DNA of 64,000 nucleotides from Actinomadura sp. DC4 (GTDB lineage: Bacteria > Actinomycetota > Actinomycetes > Streptosporangiales > Streptosporangiaceae): positions 174,282 through 238,281 of the forward strand of contig NZ_JAUEQY010000016.1 of NCBI RefSeq assembly GCF_030406325.1, read 5' to 3'. This document shows positions 8,681 through 16,457 of this stretch, piece by piece (the stretch's first letter is position 1; each line of letters opens with the position of its first letter). The notes below the pieces were generated by a model. The model saw only the letters and a list, made by a program, of their open reading frames with translations. It ran no database searches and was not told where the DNA came from. Position numbers and translations under genes: made by a program.

Positions 8681-9252
8681 GCGGCCAGGCCTGGTGGTAT
8701 CCAGCACCCCGTGACGGCGAGGCCGTTCCCGACTACCCGCCCGTCTACCTCGGTGAGATCAACGAAGACTCCATCCGCCTGAGCTTCGAGCAACCACGAA
8801 AGGACGACCGCGTGACCAACCTGGTGGACTTCCTGCAGGCCCGGCTCGGCGAGGACAAGCTGCTGGCGCTGGAGGCCCAGGACAACGACGGATACGCGGA
8901 GTGGGACAACCCATCAACCGGAGTCGTGCAAGTGGCAGGCGGAGGCCTCGACGGCTTGGTTGCCGCCCCAGGGGGCGCGGCCATCCACATGGCCCGCCAT
9001 GACCCGGCCCGCGCGCTGCGCCAGGTCGAAGCCAATCGGGAACTGGTGCGGCTACACGGTCGGATGTCTGTCACGCCAGGGCATCCGTATTTCAACGATG
9101 CGCACCTGACCAAGGAGCCGATGACGCTCTGCCGCAGTTGTGAGCCAGAGACCATGTGGCGGCGCGAGCGGTCGTGGCCCTGCCGCACTCTCCGGACGCT
9201 CGCCCTGCCGTACGCCGACCACTCGGACTACCGCGAGGAGTGGAGGCCGTGA
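8677..9252 (+). CDS. DUF6221-family protein
   Basis: 191 residues from the ATGA overlap at 8677. The core (NLVDFLQARLGEDKLLAL, then MARHDPARALRQVEANREL and a C-terminal CRTLRTLALPYADHSDYR) matches my memory of DUF6221, a family of short proteins frequent in actinobacteria and their mobile elements, of unknown function. Most family members begin at the MTNLVDFL-like segment, here a GTG at 8812 with AAAGGA upstream, so about 45 residues may be an extra leader; codon use in that leader still looks coding, so I keep the longer form. Confidence 0.7.
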   Translation: MSGQAWWYPAPRDGEAVPDYPPVYLGEINEDSIRLSFEQPRKDDRVTNLVDFLQARLGEDKLLALEAQDNDGYAEWDNPSTGVVQVAGGGLDGLVAAPGGAAIHMARHDPARALRQVEANRELVRLHGRMSVTPGHPYFNDAHLTKEPMTLCRSCEPETMWRRERSWPCRTLRTLALPYADHSDYREEWRP

Positions 9253-9443
9253 GCGAGCAGTCGTGCTTCAATTGCGAACGCTGCACGTGGAACCCCGGAT
9301 CCGACTGTGGCCGAGCGGACCACCCGCACTGCCCGGTCTGCGGCCACTGCGATGGGCGACATGACCACGACACGGTTCGCGCGGCCAAGGCCGCGCTCCT
9401 GGCCGAGACCGAGCAGATCATCGAAGAAGCGAGCCGTCTGTGA
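9249..9443 (+). CDS. Small Cys-rich protein, probable zinc finger, 64 aa
   Basis: GTG start in a 4-bp overlap with the previous stop. Cys pairs in CFNCERC, CPVCGHC and nearby His residues (DGRHDHD) form one or two potential zinc sites, followed by a short charged helix. It belongs to a run of five small genes (9249-10486) packed by overlaps or short gaps. Function not known. Confidence 0.6.
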   Translation: MSEQSCFNCERCTWNPGSDCGRADHPHCPVCGHCDGRHDHDTVRAAKAALLAETEQIIEEASRL

Positions 9444-9904
9444 CGAACGTTCGGCGCTGCGCGCATGCCCGCGCCGTACCCGTCGAGAGCGGTGGGGAGA
9501 CTGTCGCCGCGCTCTGCCCGGACTGCGACCGGCAGCTCCCCGCCGCGTGGCTCACCTGCCCACACGAGGACACGATCGAGATGCCCGAGATGGGTGCCGC
9601 ACCTCCGCACGAGCAGCTCTGCAACGGCTGCGGCGCCATCTTCTGGCCGGAGCCACAGCCTGCCAGGTGGGTGTTCGTCGAGTCGCTCGCCGATCCCACA
9701 GCACCGACAGAGGCAGAGATCGCTGCCGGGGTCGAGCTGACCGGGGTGGCGCTGCCCGAGCCGTGGCTCTCCGAAGCCGCGTGGGCCGCTCAGCCACAGC
9801 CCGATGCGCTGCACCTCAGGATCGTCCACGACCCCGACATCGGTACCCTCGCCGAGCTCACCACGCCCGACGGCCGGCGCTTTTACGGCTTCGACGCCGG
9901 ATGA
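9440..9904 (+). CDS. Hypothetical phage protein, 154 aa, Cys-containing
   Basis: GTG start overlapping the previous gene by 4 bp. Contains CPDCDRQL, CPHE and CNGCGAIFW, an arrangement that could hold two zinc ions, then an acidic segment and a C-terminal strand-rich part ending LTTPDGRRFYGFDAG. Family not recognised. Context is the early-gene string before the packaging genes. Confidence 0.6.
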   Translation: MTNVRRCAHARAVPVESGGETVAALCPDCDRQLPAAWLTCPHEDTIEMPEMGAAPPHEQLCNGCGAIFWPEPQPARWVFVESLADPTAPTEAEIAAGVELTGVALPEPWLSEAAWAAQPQPDALHLRIVHDPDIGTLAELTTPDGRRFYGFDAG

Positions 9905-9930
9905 TCGATCCCCGTACGAACAGGAGCGAC

Positions 9931-10128
9931 ATGGAACCCAAGCCGAGCTTGCACGGACCTGTCTGCCCGGTCTGCGAGACCCTCGTCGGATTCGAGCCCG
10001 TCAACGTCGACGTTAGGGCCGGCTTCGTCATCACAGAACCCGGGCCTTGGTTCTGCCCGAACGGCTGCGACCCGCGCCAGGCCGAGGCGCACGAGACCGC
10101 ACAGCAGCGCGTCGCTGAACAGCCCTGA
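9931..10128 (+). CDS. Small zinc-ribbon-like protein, 65 aa
   Basis: The ATG at 9931 has AGGAG 5 bases upstream and is preferred over the ATG at 9901, which overlaps the previous stop and would add ten residues. CPVCETL and FCPNGCD form a compact four-Cys site, as in zinc ribbons. No specific function can be assigned. Confidence 0.6.
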   Translation: MEPKPSLHGPVCPVCETLVGFEPVNVDVRAGFVITEPGPWFCPNGCDPRQAEAHETAQQRVAEQP

Positions 10129-10139
10129 CATGCGGGACA

Positions 10140-10298
10140 ATGATCGGCATGTACCCGCGGCCTAACCCGATCTGGGACGGCGTACGCGACGACGCACTCA
10201 CCGCGCTGGAGACCGCCGTTGCAGCCGGCTCCCACGTCGACCCCGAGCGCCTCGCACGCATCCTCGCCCAAGTCGCCGAGCGGGCAGGCCAGGGTTGA
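10140..10298 (+). CDS. Small helical protein, 52 aa
   Basis: ATG at 10140 (a second at 10149) to TGA at 10296-10298, reading MYPRPNPIWDGVRDDALTAL and then a second helix DPERLARILAQVAERAG. The stop overlaps the TTG start of the next gene, supporting real translation. It is amphipathic and helical with no known motif. Confidence 0.5.
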   Translation: MIGMYPRPNPIWDGVRDDALTALETAVAAGSHVDPERLARILAQVAERAGQG

Positions 10299-10486
10299 CC
10301 CGCCCGCCGATCCTCGTCGATATGGCCCAGGCCGTCGAGTGGACCGGCCGCCCCGCCGGCACCCTGCGGCGCTGGGTCCATGAGGGGCGCATCACCCGGT
10401 ACGGCACGGCCCGTTGCATGCTCCTCGACCTCCGCGAGCTACCCGAGAAAGCAACGCAAGATAACGCACCGTCACGATGCGCTTGA
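10295..10486 (+). CDS. Small helix-turn-helix protein, 63 aa
   Basis: TTG start overlapping the previous stop by 4 bp. The sequence VDMAQAVEWTGRPAGTLRRW followed by VHEGRITRYG has the form of the MerR/AlpA winged-helix DNA-binding segment (recognition helix plus wing). Such 60-residue proteins act as excisionases or transcription switches. As the last early gene before the repeat block at 10628-11003, it could regulate the late genes, but that is inference. Confidence 0.55.
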   Translation: MTRPPILVDMAQAVEWTGRPAGTLRRWVHEGRITRYGTARCMLLDLRELPEKATQDNAPSRCA

Positions 10487-11065
10487 CGTCTTGACCAGCA
10501 GCGAACGATAATTGCCACCGGGCGAACTATGCCCACACCCCGAACCCGGCCCACGTGTCGGGTTCTCGCACGTCAGCCCCCCATTCGGCTTGCGCGGTCA
10601 GTGCCGATCACCACGTCACGCTCTGTATTTCAGCAGGTCAGCGCACTGCAGTAACCTCCACTCGCCCCCTCTGGCAGTAGTAACGCAGAGTCATTGACTA
10701 CTGTCTGTCGTTTCCGCAGGTCAGAGGCGTGCGCTACTACGAGTGACGCGCGTACCGGGCGCGGGATCGATGATCATCGCTCGCGTTGTCGCAGGTCACG
10801 GGCATGCGTGCGACCCGTGTCGGCATTTGCGCAGGCCACAGGCACGATCACTCATGTAGGGCAGGCACCTACCTCAATCGCCATTCACGTTTCTGCAGGT
10901 CAGGGGCCTATACGCGGCATGCCGTTCCCGCGTTTCCGCAGGTCAGGGGCATGCCGCTCGCGATCTTCAGGCGTCTCGACACGGAGACCTCGGCCGCAGG
11001 TCATTTTTTTTCTGTACGGGTCTGGACTCACGGAAAGTGACCAAATTCCGGCATCGGAGGCTGCG
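10487..11065. other. Gene-free 0.58-kb block upstream of the packaging genes
   Basis: No convincing gene lies here; the + frame open across it shows no coding bias and merely reads the repeats as FRRSGAC-like peptides. The block contains a 7-bp inverted repeat (10542-10548 with 10559-10565) and the degenerate direct repeats described separately. The AGGTC-rich repeats end at an unusual run of eight T (11004-11011). The HNH gene starts at 11066 behind a GGAGG site. Promoter, cos/pac or regulatory function is plausible. Confidence 0.55.
10628..11003 (+). repeat. Degenerate direct repeats, core TTTCCGCAGGTCAGGGG
   Basis: Copies begin at 10628, 10711, 10786, 10826, 10890 and 10933, with a shorter one at 10994 (CCGCAGGTCA). 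The best full unit is TTTCCGCAGGTCAGGGG followed by CATGC. Gaps between starts are 83, 75, 40, 64 and 43 bp, so this is not CRISPR. Lying directly before HNH and terminase genes, they resemble terminase-binding sites of cos phages in position. Confidence 0.65.
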
Positions 11066-11845
11066 ATGGGCCGGCCGATGCCGCACATCTGCCCAGGTTG
11101 CCGACAGAGAGTGACCGGTCAGTGTGCACGTTGTGTGACTGCGAAACGCGTCGAACCGAAGCGCCGGACGCGGGCCGGGTACGGGCGGAACGAGCGGCGC
11201 CGGCGCGCGGATCTCGTCCGCGTGCACGTCGAGCAGTACGGCTGGGTGTGCCCGGGCTGGCAGCGTGACGCCCACCCGTCGACGGACCTGACCGCCGACC
11301 ACGTCAACCCGCGCGCGGCCGGCGGCCGGATCGACGGGCCACTGCGGGTGCTGTGCCGATCCTGCAACTCCGCGCGGCAGGCCGAGCTGGACACTCCCGC
11401 GGTTCCCGGCTTGGCGATGACGTTGGTGGCGGGCCCGCCGGCCGCGGGCAAGAACTTCTTCGTCCGGGCGCACGCCGGCCCGCAGGACCTGGTGCTCGAC
11501 TACGACGCCATTGCTACCGCGCTGCAGGTCAACGGGGCGATGCACGGACACGTCGAGGCGCACAAGCCCTTCGTGTGTGAGGCCCGTGACGCTGTCCTGG
11601 ACCGGCTGGTGCTCGGTAACCACGACGTCCGCCGGGTGTGGGTGATCAACGCTGCGGCGAAGCGGGCCGTACGGGAGTCCTACCGGCGCCGGTACGGGGC
11701 GCGTGTCGTCGTCGTCCTGGCCGCCGAGGAAGTGTGTCTGCGTCGCGCGATGGGCGAGCGGCCGGATCAGTGGCGCCGGTACGTGCGGGCGTGGTTCGAC
11801 GCGTACGAGCCGGATGACCGCGACGAGATCATCAAGGGGGCGTGA
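11066..11845 (+). CDS. HNH endonuclease fused to a P-loop kinase-like domain
   Basis: 259 residues from the ATG at 11066, with GGAGG upstream. A Cys-pair N-terminus (CPGCRQR, CARC) leads into an HNH-like nuclease (LTADHVNPRAAGG, then PLRVLCRSCNSARQ, residues about 55-110). From about residue 118 a separate P-loop domain starts: VAGPPAAGKNFF (Walker A), VLDYDAIA (Walker B-like), and a C-terminal helical lid as in AAA_33/zeta-type kinases. HNH proteins beside terminases assist cos cleavage in HK97-like phages. A kinase partner in the same chain is unusual and might act on DNA ends. The function of the second domain is inferred from motifs only. Confidence 0.8.
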   Translation: MGRPMPHICPGCRQRVTGQCARCVTAKRVEPKRRTRAGYGRNERRRRADLVRVHVEQYGWVCPGWQRDAHPSTDLTADHVNPRAAGGRIDGPLRVLCRSCNSARQAELDTPAVPGLAMTLVAGPPAAGKNFFVRAHAGPQDLVLDYDAIATALQVNGAMHGHVEAHKPFVCEARDAVLDRLVLGNHDVRRVWVINAAAKRAVRESYRRRYGARVVVVLAAEEVCLRRAMGERPDQWRRYVRAWFDAYEPDDRDEIIKGA

Positions 11846-12429
11846 TGGGTGGTCGCGGCCCGACCCGGAAGGACCCGGACAAGCGGCAGCGCCGGAACGA
11901 ACCGTCGACGCTGGTGCCCGTCGGCGACGAGTTCGACGAGGACCTGGCGGTCACCGACGCGCCCCAGCCGCCTCCGCCGCCTCCTGCCGGGTTGCTGAAG
12001 GTGACCCGCGACCGGTGGGACGAGTTCTGGACCTCTCCGGTCGCAGCCCTCGCTGACCGCGTCTCGGACCGTACGGCGCTCGAGCGGCTGTTCAGCCTGT
12101 ACGACGACCTGGAGCGGTGCGGTCGCACGGTGCGTAAGGCCGGCCACATGGTCGTGGGCAGCAAAGGCCAGCTGGTGATGAACCCGCTGCTGCGGCACAT
12201 GCAGACCCAGGCCTCGGAGATCCGCCAGCTCGAAGACCGCTTCGGCCTGTCCCCGCGCGCCCGTCTCGGCCTGAACATGACGTTGGGTCAGACCGCGAAG
12301 ACCCTCGCTGACCTCAACCACGGGCTCGGCGGGGGTGATGGCGATGACGAGGACGACGACCCCCGGCTCGACGACGCGATCCCCGGCGAGGTCGTCGACG
12401 ATGGCACGGCCTCTCAGCGCTCCGCGTAA
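11845..12429 (+). CDS. Phage terminase small subunit (P27-like)
   Basis: 194 residues; ATG at 11845 shares a base with the preceding TGA, and a GTG at 11842 is an alternative. A Pro-rich N-terminus is followed by a helical core (DRWDEFWTSPVAALA, then LERLFSLYDDLERCGRTV, MNPLLRHMQTQASEIRQLE, FGLSPRARLGLNM), which is the pattern of P27-family small terminases that bind packaging DNA. The C-terminus is acidic (GDGDDEDDDPRLDD) and overlaps the large-subunit gene by 29 bp. Confidence 0.85.
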   Translation: MGGRGPTRKDPDKRQRRNEPSTLVPVGDEFDEDLAVTDAPQPPPPPPAGLLKVTRDRWDEFWTSPVAALADRVSDRTALERLFSLYDDLERCGRTVRKAGHMVVGSKGQLVMNPLLRHMQTQASEIRQLEDRFGLSPRARLGLNMTLGQTAKTLADLNHGLGGGDGDDEDDDPRLDDAIPGEVVDDGTASQRSA

Positions 12430-13879
12430 CCTCGGCTGGCCCTCGCACGGCAAGCTCGTCTGCACCTGGATCCAGCGGCACTGCGTCTACGGCGAGGGCG
12501 ACTACTTCGGGGCCCCCGTCCGGCTGCAGCGCTGGCAGAAACAGCTCATCTACTGGCTGTACGAGTACAACCCGATCACCGGGCAGCGCCGGTTCCGCGA
12601 GGCCCTCATCGAGGTCCCGAAGGGGCAGGGTAAGACCCCGCTGAACGGCTGGGTGCAGCTGTTCGAGCTTCTCGGCCCGCCGCTGTTCGGCCCGAAGGGT
12701 TCCCCGCTCGTCCCGGTCGCGGCCGCCAGCTTCGAGCAGGCCGATCTGCTGTTCGGCGACATGAAGCACTCGTGTCGGGAGTCGCCGACGCTACGGGAGT
12801 TCACTGAGGCGTACGACACCGAGATCCTCGTCAAGGGCGGCCCGGGCCGCGCGTACCGCGTCGCCGCGGTCGCCGGTACGAACGACGGCCAGCGCCCATC
12901 GTCGCTCGGCGCCGACGAGATCCACGAGTGGGTCGGCAACAAGGAACGCGTGCACCTTGTGCTCGTCAACGGGATGAGCAAGCGCGCCAACTCGATCGTC
13001 GTGAACACGACCACTCCGGGCAGCGACCTTGAGACCCTCGCCGGCCGCAAGCATCTGTACGGCTACCGCGTCAACGCCGGCGAGGTCGACGACCCCCGGT
13101 TCATGTTCGTGCACTACGGCGCAGCGGACATCTACGATCTGACCGACGAGTCGCAGCTCCTGGCGGCGGTCCTCGCGGCGAACCCTGCCGCGGGCACGTT
13201 CCTGCGGACCGATGACGTCGTCGCGCGGTTCTACCAGATCCCCGAGTTCGAGTACCGCCGGTACCACCTCGGGCAGTGGACCAGGTCGGACGAGTCGTGG
13301 CTGCCGCCCGGCGCGTGGGAAGCCTGCACAGGGACCGTCCACCTGGACCCGCAGCGGCCGGCGTACGCGGCGGTCGACATGGCGCTCAAGCACGACCATG
13401 TCGCGGTCGTACTGACGCAGCACCAGCCCGACGGCCGGGTCGCGGTACAGGCGAAGGTATGGGACCCGGCGAAATCGGGCGGGACCGTCGACACTCACGC
13501 GGTCGAGAACTACCTGCGGGAGCAGCATCGGTTGCTGAACCTGCAGACGGTCGCGTACGACCCGGCGTATTTCCAGCGGTCCGCGGAGGTCCTCCTCGAT
13601 GAGGGCCTGCCGATGGCTGAGTTCTCCCAGGGGGCTGCGTCGATGGTCCCGGCCTGTCAGGACGCGTACCGGCTCATCACCGGCGGCCTGGTCGTGCACG
13701 GTGACGACCCGGTGCTCACCGACCACGTCCTGGCGGCCGCCGTACGAGAGACCGACTCCGGGTGGCGGCTCAGCAAGGGCCGCAGCAAGCGGAAGATCGA
13801 CGCCTGCATCGCGATGGTCATGGCCCTGTTCCTGTCCGGCGTCCCGGTCGAAGCGCCCGCGGTCCCGAACCTGTGGTGA
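12401..13879 (+). CDS. Phage terminase large subunit
   Basis: 492 residues from ATG 12401. The ATPase has a Walker A-like EVPKGQGKTP (near residue 72) and a Walker B LGADEIHEW; the coupling motif is in VVNTTTPGSD. The RNase H-like nuclease half follows with acidic residues in AAVDMALKHDH and a late Asp in RKIDACIAMVMA. Order, length and neighbours (TerS before, portal after) fit a Terminase_1-type packaging motor that threads DNA into the prohead. Confidence 0.93.
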   Translation: MARPLSAPRNLGWPSHGKLVCTWIQRHCVYGEGDYFGAPVRLQRWQKQLIYWLYEYNPITGQRRFREALIEVPKGQGKTPLNGWVQLFELLGPPLFGPKGSPLVPVAAASFEQADLLFGDMKHSCRESPTLREFTEAYDTEILVKGGPGRAYRVAAVAGTNDGQRPSSLGADEIHEWVGNKERVHLVLVNGMSKRANSIVVNTTTPGSDLETLAGRKHLYGYRVNAGEVDDPRFMFVHYGAADIYDLTDESQLLAAVLAANPAAGTFLRTDDVVARFYQIPEFEYRRYHLGQWTRSDESWLPPGAWEACTGTVHLDPQRPAYAAVDMALKHDHVAVVLTQHQPDGRVAVQAKVWDPAKSGGTVDTHAVENYLREQHRLLNLQTVAYDPAYFQRSAEVLLDEGLPMAEFSQGAASMVPACQDAYRLITGGLVVHGDDPVLTDHVLAAAVRETDSGWRLSKGRSKRKIDACIAMVMALFLSGVPVEAPAVPNLW

Positions 13880-13889
13880 GGAGGTCGCG

Positions 13890-14030
13890 ATGAGCGCCAT
13901 CGATGGCGAGGCCGCGTGCGCGTGGATCGAGGAGCACGTCGCCGACGTGCGATTGACCCCCTGGCAGCGCGAGCTCTTGGGCTGCTGGTTCGGCCTGCGA
14001 AAGGTCACGGCGGGCGGTGGACCCCGATGA
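13890..14030 (+). CDS. Small hypothetical phage protein, 46 aa
   Basis: ATG at 13890 with GAGGAGG just upstream, in the gap between terminase and portal. Sequence contains AACAWIEEHVADVRLTPWQR, a short helix then a WQRELL segment seen in terminase N-termini. Too short for a family call. The stop overlaps the next ATG by 4 bp. Confidence 0.5.
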   Translation: MSAIDGEAACAWIEEHVADVRLTPWQRELLGCWFGLRKVTAGGGPR

Positions 14031-14263
14031 CCGGACAGCGCGCAGGCGAAGCGGCCCGAGCGGGCGCGGCCGCGCTGTGGCGGGTGCGCCTGGAGCTCCT
14101 CGAGGTCGCCTTCCTCGCCGCGTTCGTCGCCGGCGTGTGGCTGATCTACATGCCGGCCGGGTGGATGGTCACCGGCGTCCTCGGCGTGCTGTGGTGCGAG
14201 CGTGCGGCTCCGCGCCCGAAGGTGGCGGCGCGGCCGCGCGCGGTCGGTGATCGCGCCGCATGA
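14027..14263 (+). CDS. Small membrane protein, 78 aa
   Basis: ATGA overlap with the gene before and with the portal gene after. A long hydrophobic stretch (LLEVAFLAAFVAGVWLIYMP and WMVTGVLGVLW) predicts one or two membrane helices with a basic C-terminus. Small membrane proteins between terminase and portal are seen in several actinophages; role unknown. Confidence 0.55.
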   Translation: MTGQRAGEAARAGAAALWRVRLELLEVAFLAAFVAGVWLIYMPAGWMVTGVLGVLWCERAAPRPKVAARPRAVGDRAA

Positions 14264-15501
14264 GCCTGTTCGGGCTGTTCGAGCAGCGCTCCTCCCTCGA
14301 GAACCCTGACACGGACCTGTCCGCCGCGGAGCTCATGAGCGTCTTCGGCGGCGGCGCCACCGACTCGGGTGTTCCCGTCTCCGAGCGGTCCGCGCTGACG
14401 ATGGCGGCGGTGTGGCGGTCCGTTGCGCTGATCTCCGGTGTGTCGGCTGCGCTGCCGCTCGTGCCGTACGTACGCGGCACGAAACAGCCTGCTGCGTCGC
14501 CGCTGCTCGCCGACCCCCACCCGGACATGGTCCCGTACGAGCTGTGGCGTCTGACCTACGCTCACCGGCTGCTCTGGGGCAATGCGTTCGTGCAGAAGCT
14601 TCGGAACGGCGCCGGCCAGATCAAAGAGCTGTGGCCGATCACCCCGGACAAGGTCCGGGTCTACGCGTACCGGCCCACCGAGGCGAACCCCTCCGGCAAG
14701 ATCTTCTGGGTCGACACCGGAACCCGTGACGAGCCGGGTCCGGTCATCCCGCTGACGAGCCGCGACATCCTGCACCTGCCCGGCCTCGGCTACGACGGCG
14801 TCGTCGGCCTGTCGGTCGTGCAGATGGCCCGCCAGACCATCGGTCTCGGTCTGGCCGCTGAGCGGTACGGCGCCCGGTTCTTCGGCTCCGGCAACCTCAT
14901 GGGTGGCATCCTCCAGACCGACGCGCGGCTGGAGCCAGGCCAGGCCGAAGCGTTGAAAGAGCGCTGGAAGGCGAAGATGAGCGGCCTCGACCGCTCCCAC
15001 GAGATCGCCGTGCTCGACTCCGGCGCGAAGTTCCAGACCCTGACGATGCCCCACGACGACGCCCAGTTCCTGGAGTCCCGCAACTTTGAGGTCGAGGAGA
15101 TCGCGCGCTGGTTCGGTGTGCCTCCTTTCCTGCTGATGCTGACCGAGCGGTCGACGTCCTGGGGCACCGGGCTGGAGCAGCAGGCCCTCGGCTGGGTCAC
15201 CTTCGACCTGCACCCGCAGTGGCTCGCCCCGACCGAGCAGCGCATCACCAAGGAGATCCTGCTCAACCCGAAGATCGAGGCGCGCTACCGCGTGAACGAG
15301 TTGCTCCGCGGTGACTCGGCTGCGCGCGCGGAGTTCTACCGTGCGCTCCGCGAGCTCGGCGCGCTCAACGGTGACGAGATCAGGGACGCCGAAGACCTCC
15401 CGCCAGTGCCTGACGGCAAGGGCCAGACGTACTGGCAGCCCACGAACATGATGCCGATCGGCGAGGAGCCGCCGCCGGCCGCAGATCCCCAGGGAGCGTG
15501 A
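14260..15501 (+). CDS. Phage portal protein, HK97 family
   Basis: 413 residues. Typical features are SERSALTMAAVWRSVALISG near the N-terminus, YELWRLTYAHRLLWGNAF, an LPGLGYDGVVGLSVVQMAR strand and the C-terminal VEEIARWFGVPPFLL plus TFDLHPQWLAPTEQR. These are hallmark segments of HK97-type portals, which form the dodecameric DNA channel of the head. ATGA overlap with the previous gene; the protease gene starts 2 bp after its stop. Confidence 0.93.
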   Translation: MSLFGLFEQRSSLENPDTDLSAAELMSVFGGGATDSGVPVSERSALTMAAVWRSVALISGVSAALPLVPYVRGTKQPAASPLLADPHPDMVPYELWRLTYAHRLLWGNAFVQKLRNGAGQIKELWPITPDKVRVYAYRPTEANPSGKIFWVDTGTRDEPGPVIPLTSRDILHLPGLGYDGVVGLSVVQMARQTIGLGLAAERYGARFFGSGNLMGGILQTDARLEPGQAEALKERWKAKMSGLDRSHEIAVLDSGAKFQTLTMPHDDAQFLESRNFEVEEIARWFGVPPFLLMLTERSTSWGTGLEQQALGWVTFDLHPQWLAPTEQRITKEILLNPKIEARYRVNELLRGDSAARAEFYRALRELGALNGDEIRDAEDLPPVPDGKGQTYWQPTNMMPIGEEPPPAADPQGA

Positions 15502-15502
15502 C

Positions 15503-16396
15503 ATGCAGCTCGACCGCGAGCGGCGCGGGACGGACGCGTCGCCCTCCAACGAACCGACGTCCGAAGACGCCCAGAGCGGCCGCGCCCGGCGCGGCCGGGT
15601 CAGCGTCCTCGAGGAGCGGAATCTGCCGCTCGCAGGCGCCGACATCCGTATCGAGCGCGCCGCCCAGGACGAAGACACCGACGAGGGCGACGACGTTTCC
15701 GCTGAGCGTTTCCGCGGCTACGCGTCGAAGTTCGGAGAAGAGGCCCGGTACGCGATCGGGAATCCCCTCACTTGGGGGTTCTACGAGGAGGTCGCACCGG
15801 GGACCTTCACGAAGACGCTGTCGGAGGGTGACCAGCGGATGCTGATCGACCACGCCTCCTACTACGTCGTGTCCAGAGTCTCCGCCGGAAGCCTCAACCT
15901 CGCCCAGGACAAGATCGGCCTGGCCGTCAACTCCGCGCTCGACCCGGATCTGTCGTACGTCTCGGACCTGAAGGCCAACCTGCGAAACGGCAACATCACC
16001 GGAATGTCGATCGGCTTCTATTGCCTCAAGGCGGACTGGTCGACGGTCGAGATCGAGACGGTCGATGGCGACACCGTCGAGGCCGACCTGCGGACCATCC
16101 GCGAGGCCCGGCTGATCGAGGTGTCGGCCGTGTCCTTCCCCGCCTCACCGACCACCGAGGCGGAGCTGAGCTCCGTGGCGCACGCGCTCGCACAGCGCGG
16201 CGACGCCGCGGCGATCGAGAAGAGGGTCGCGTTTCGGCCCGAACTGCGTGACCTGCTGGAGACCGTCCGCGAGCCGCGTGAGAGCACTCGCGGAGACGAC
16301 GTCGAGCCGCGTGAGGGCACTCGACGGCACGTCGACCAGGTCGGCCTGGCAATGCGGGGCCTGGCCGCGCGCTACGCGCTGCCGCTGTCCCGGTAA
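15503..16396 (+). CDS. Prohead maturation protease, HK97 (U35/S78) family
   Basis: 297 residues. The N-terminal 55 residues are charged and disordered. The protease core holds FRGYASKFGEEARY, GFYEEVAPGTF, the catalytic His in LIDHASYY (near residue 115) and the catalytic Ser in GMSIGFY (near 168), then EVSAVSFPASPTTEAEL. This is the standard His-Ser prohead protease that trims capsid subunits. The C-terminal 80 residues with repeated EPRExTR units (EPRESTRGDD, EPREGTRRH) are likely a scaffold-like tail. Confidence 0.92.
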   Translation: MQLDRERRGTDASPSNEPTSEDAQSGRARRGRVSVLEERNLPLAGADIRIERAAQDEDTDEGDDVSAERFRGYASKFGEEARYAIGNPLTWGFYEEVAPGTFTKTLSEGDQRMLIDHASYYVVSRVSAGSLNLAQDKIGLAVNSALDPDLSYVSDLKANLRNGNITGMSIGFYCLKADWSTVEIETVDGDTVEADLRTIREARLIEVSAVSFPASPTTEAELSSVAHALAQRGDAAAIEKRVAFRPELRDLLETVREPRESTRGDDVEPREGTRRHVDQVGLAMRGLAARYALPLSR

Positions 16397-16457
16397 CCCC
16401 ACCCGATCACGACCCCGCCATCCCGCGGGGCCGTCGGCATGCCCGAAGGGGGCACAC

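Noticed and set aside
10628..11003. CRISPR array
   Set aside because: Repeats are degenerate with gaps from 40 to 83 bp, and no cas genes are present.
10694..11065. N-terminal extension of the HNH gene through the repeat block
   Set aside because: The extension reads the DNA repeats as FRRSGAC-like peptides, and a clear GGAGG-ATG start exists at 11066.
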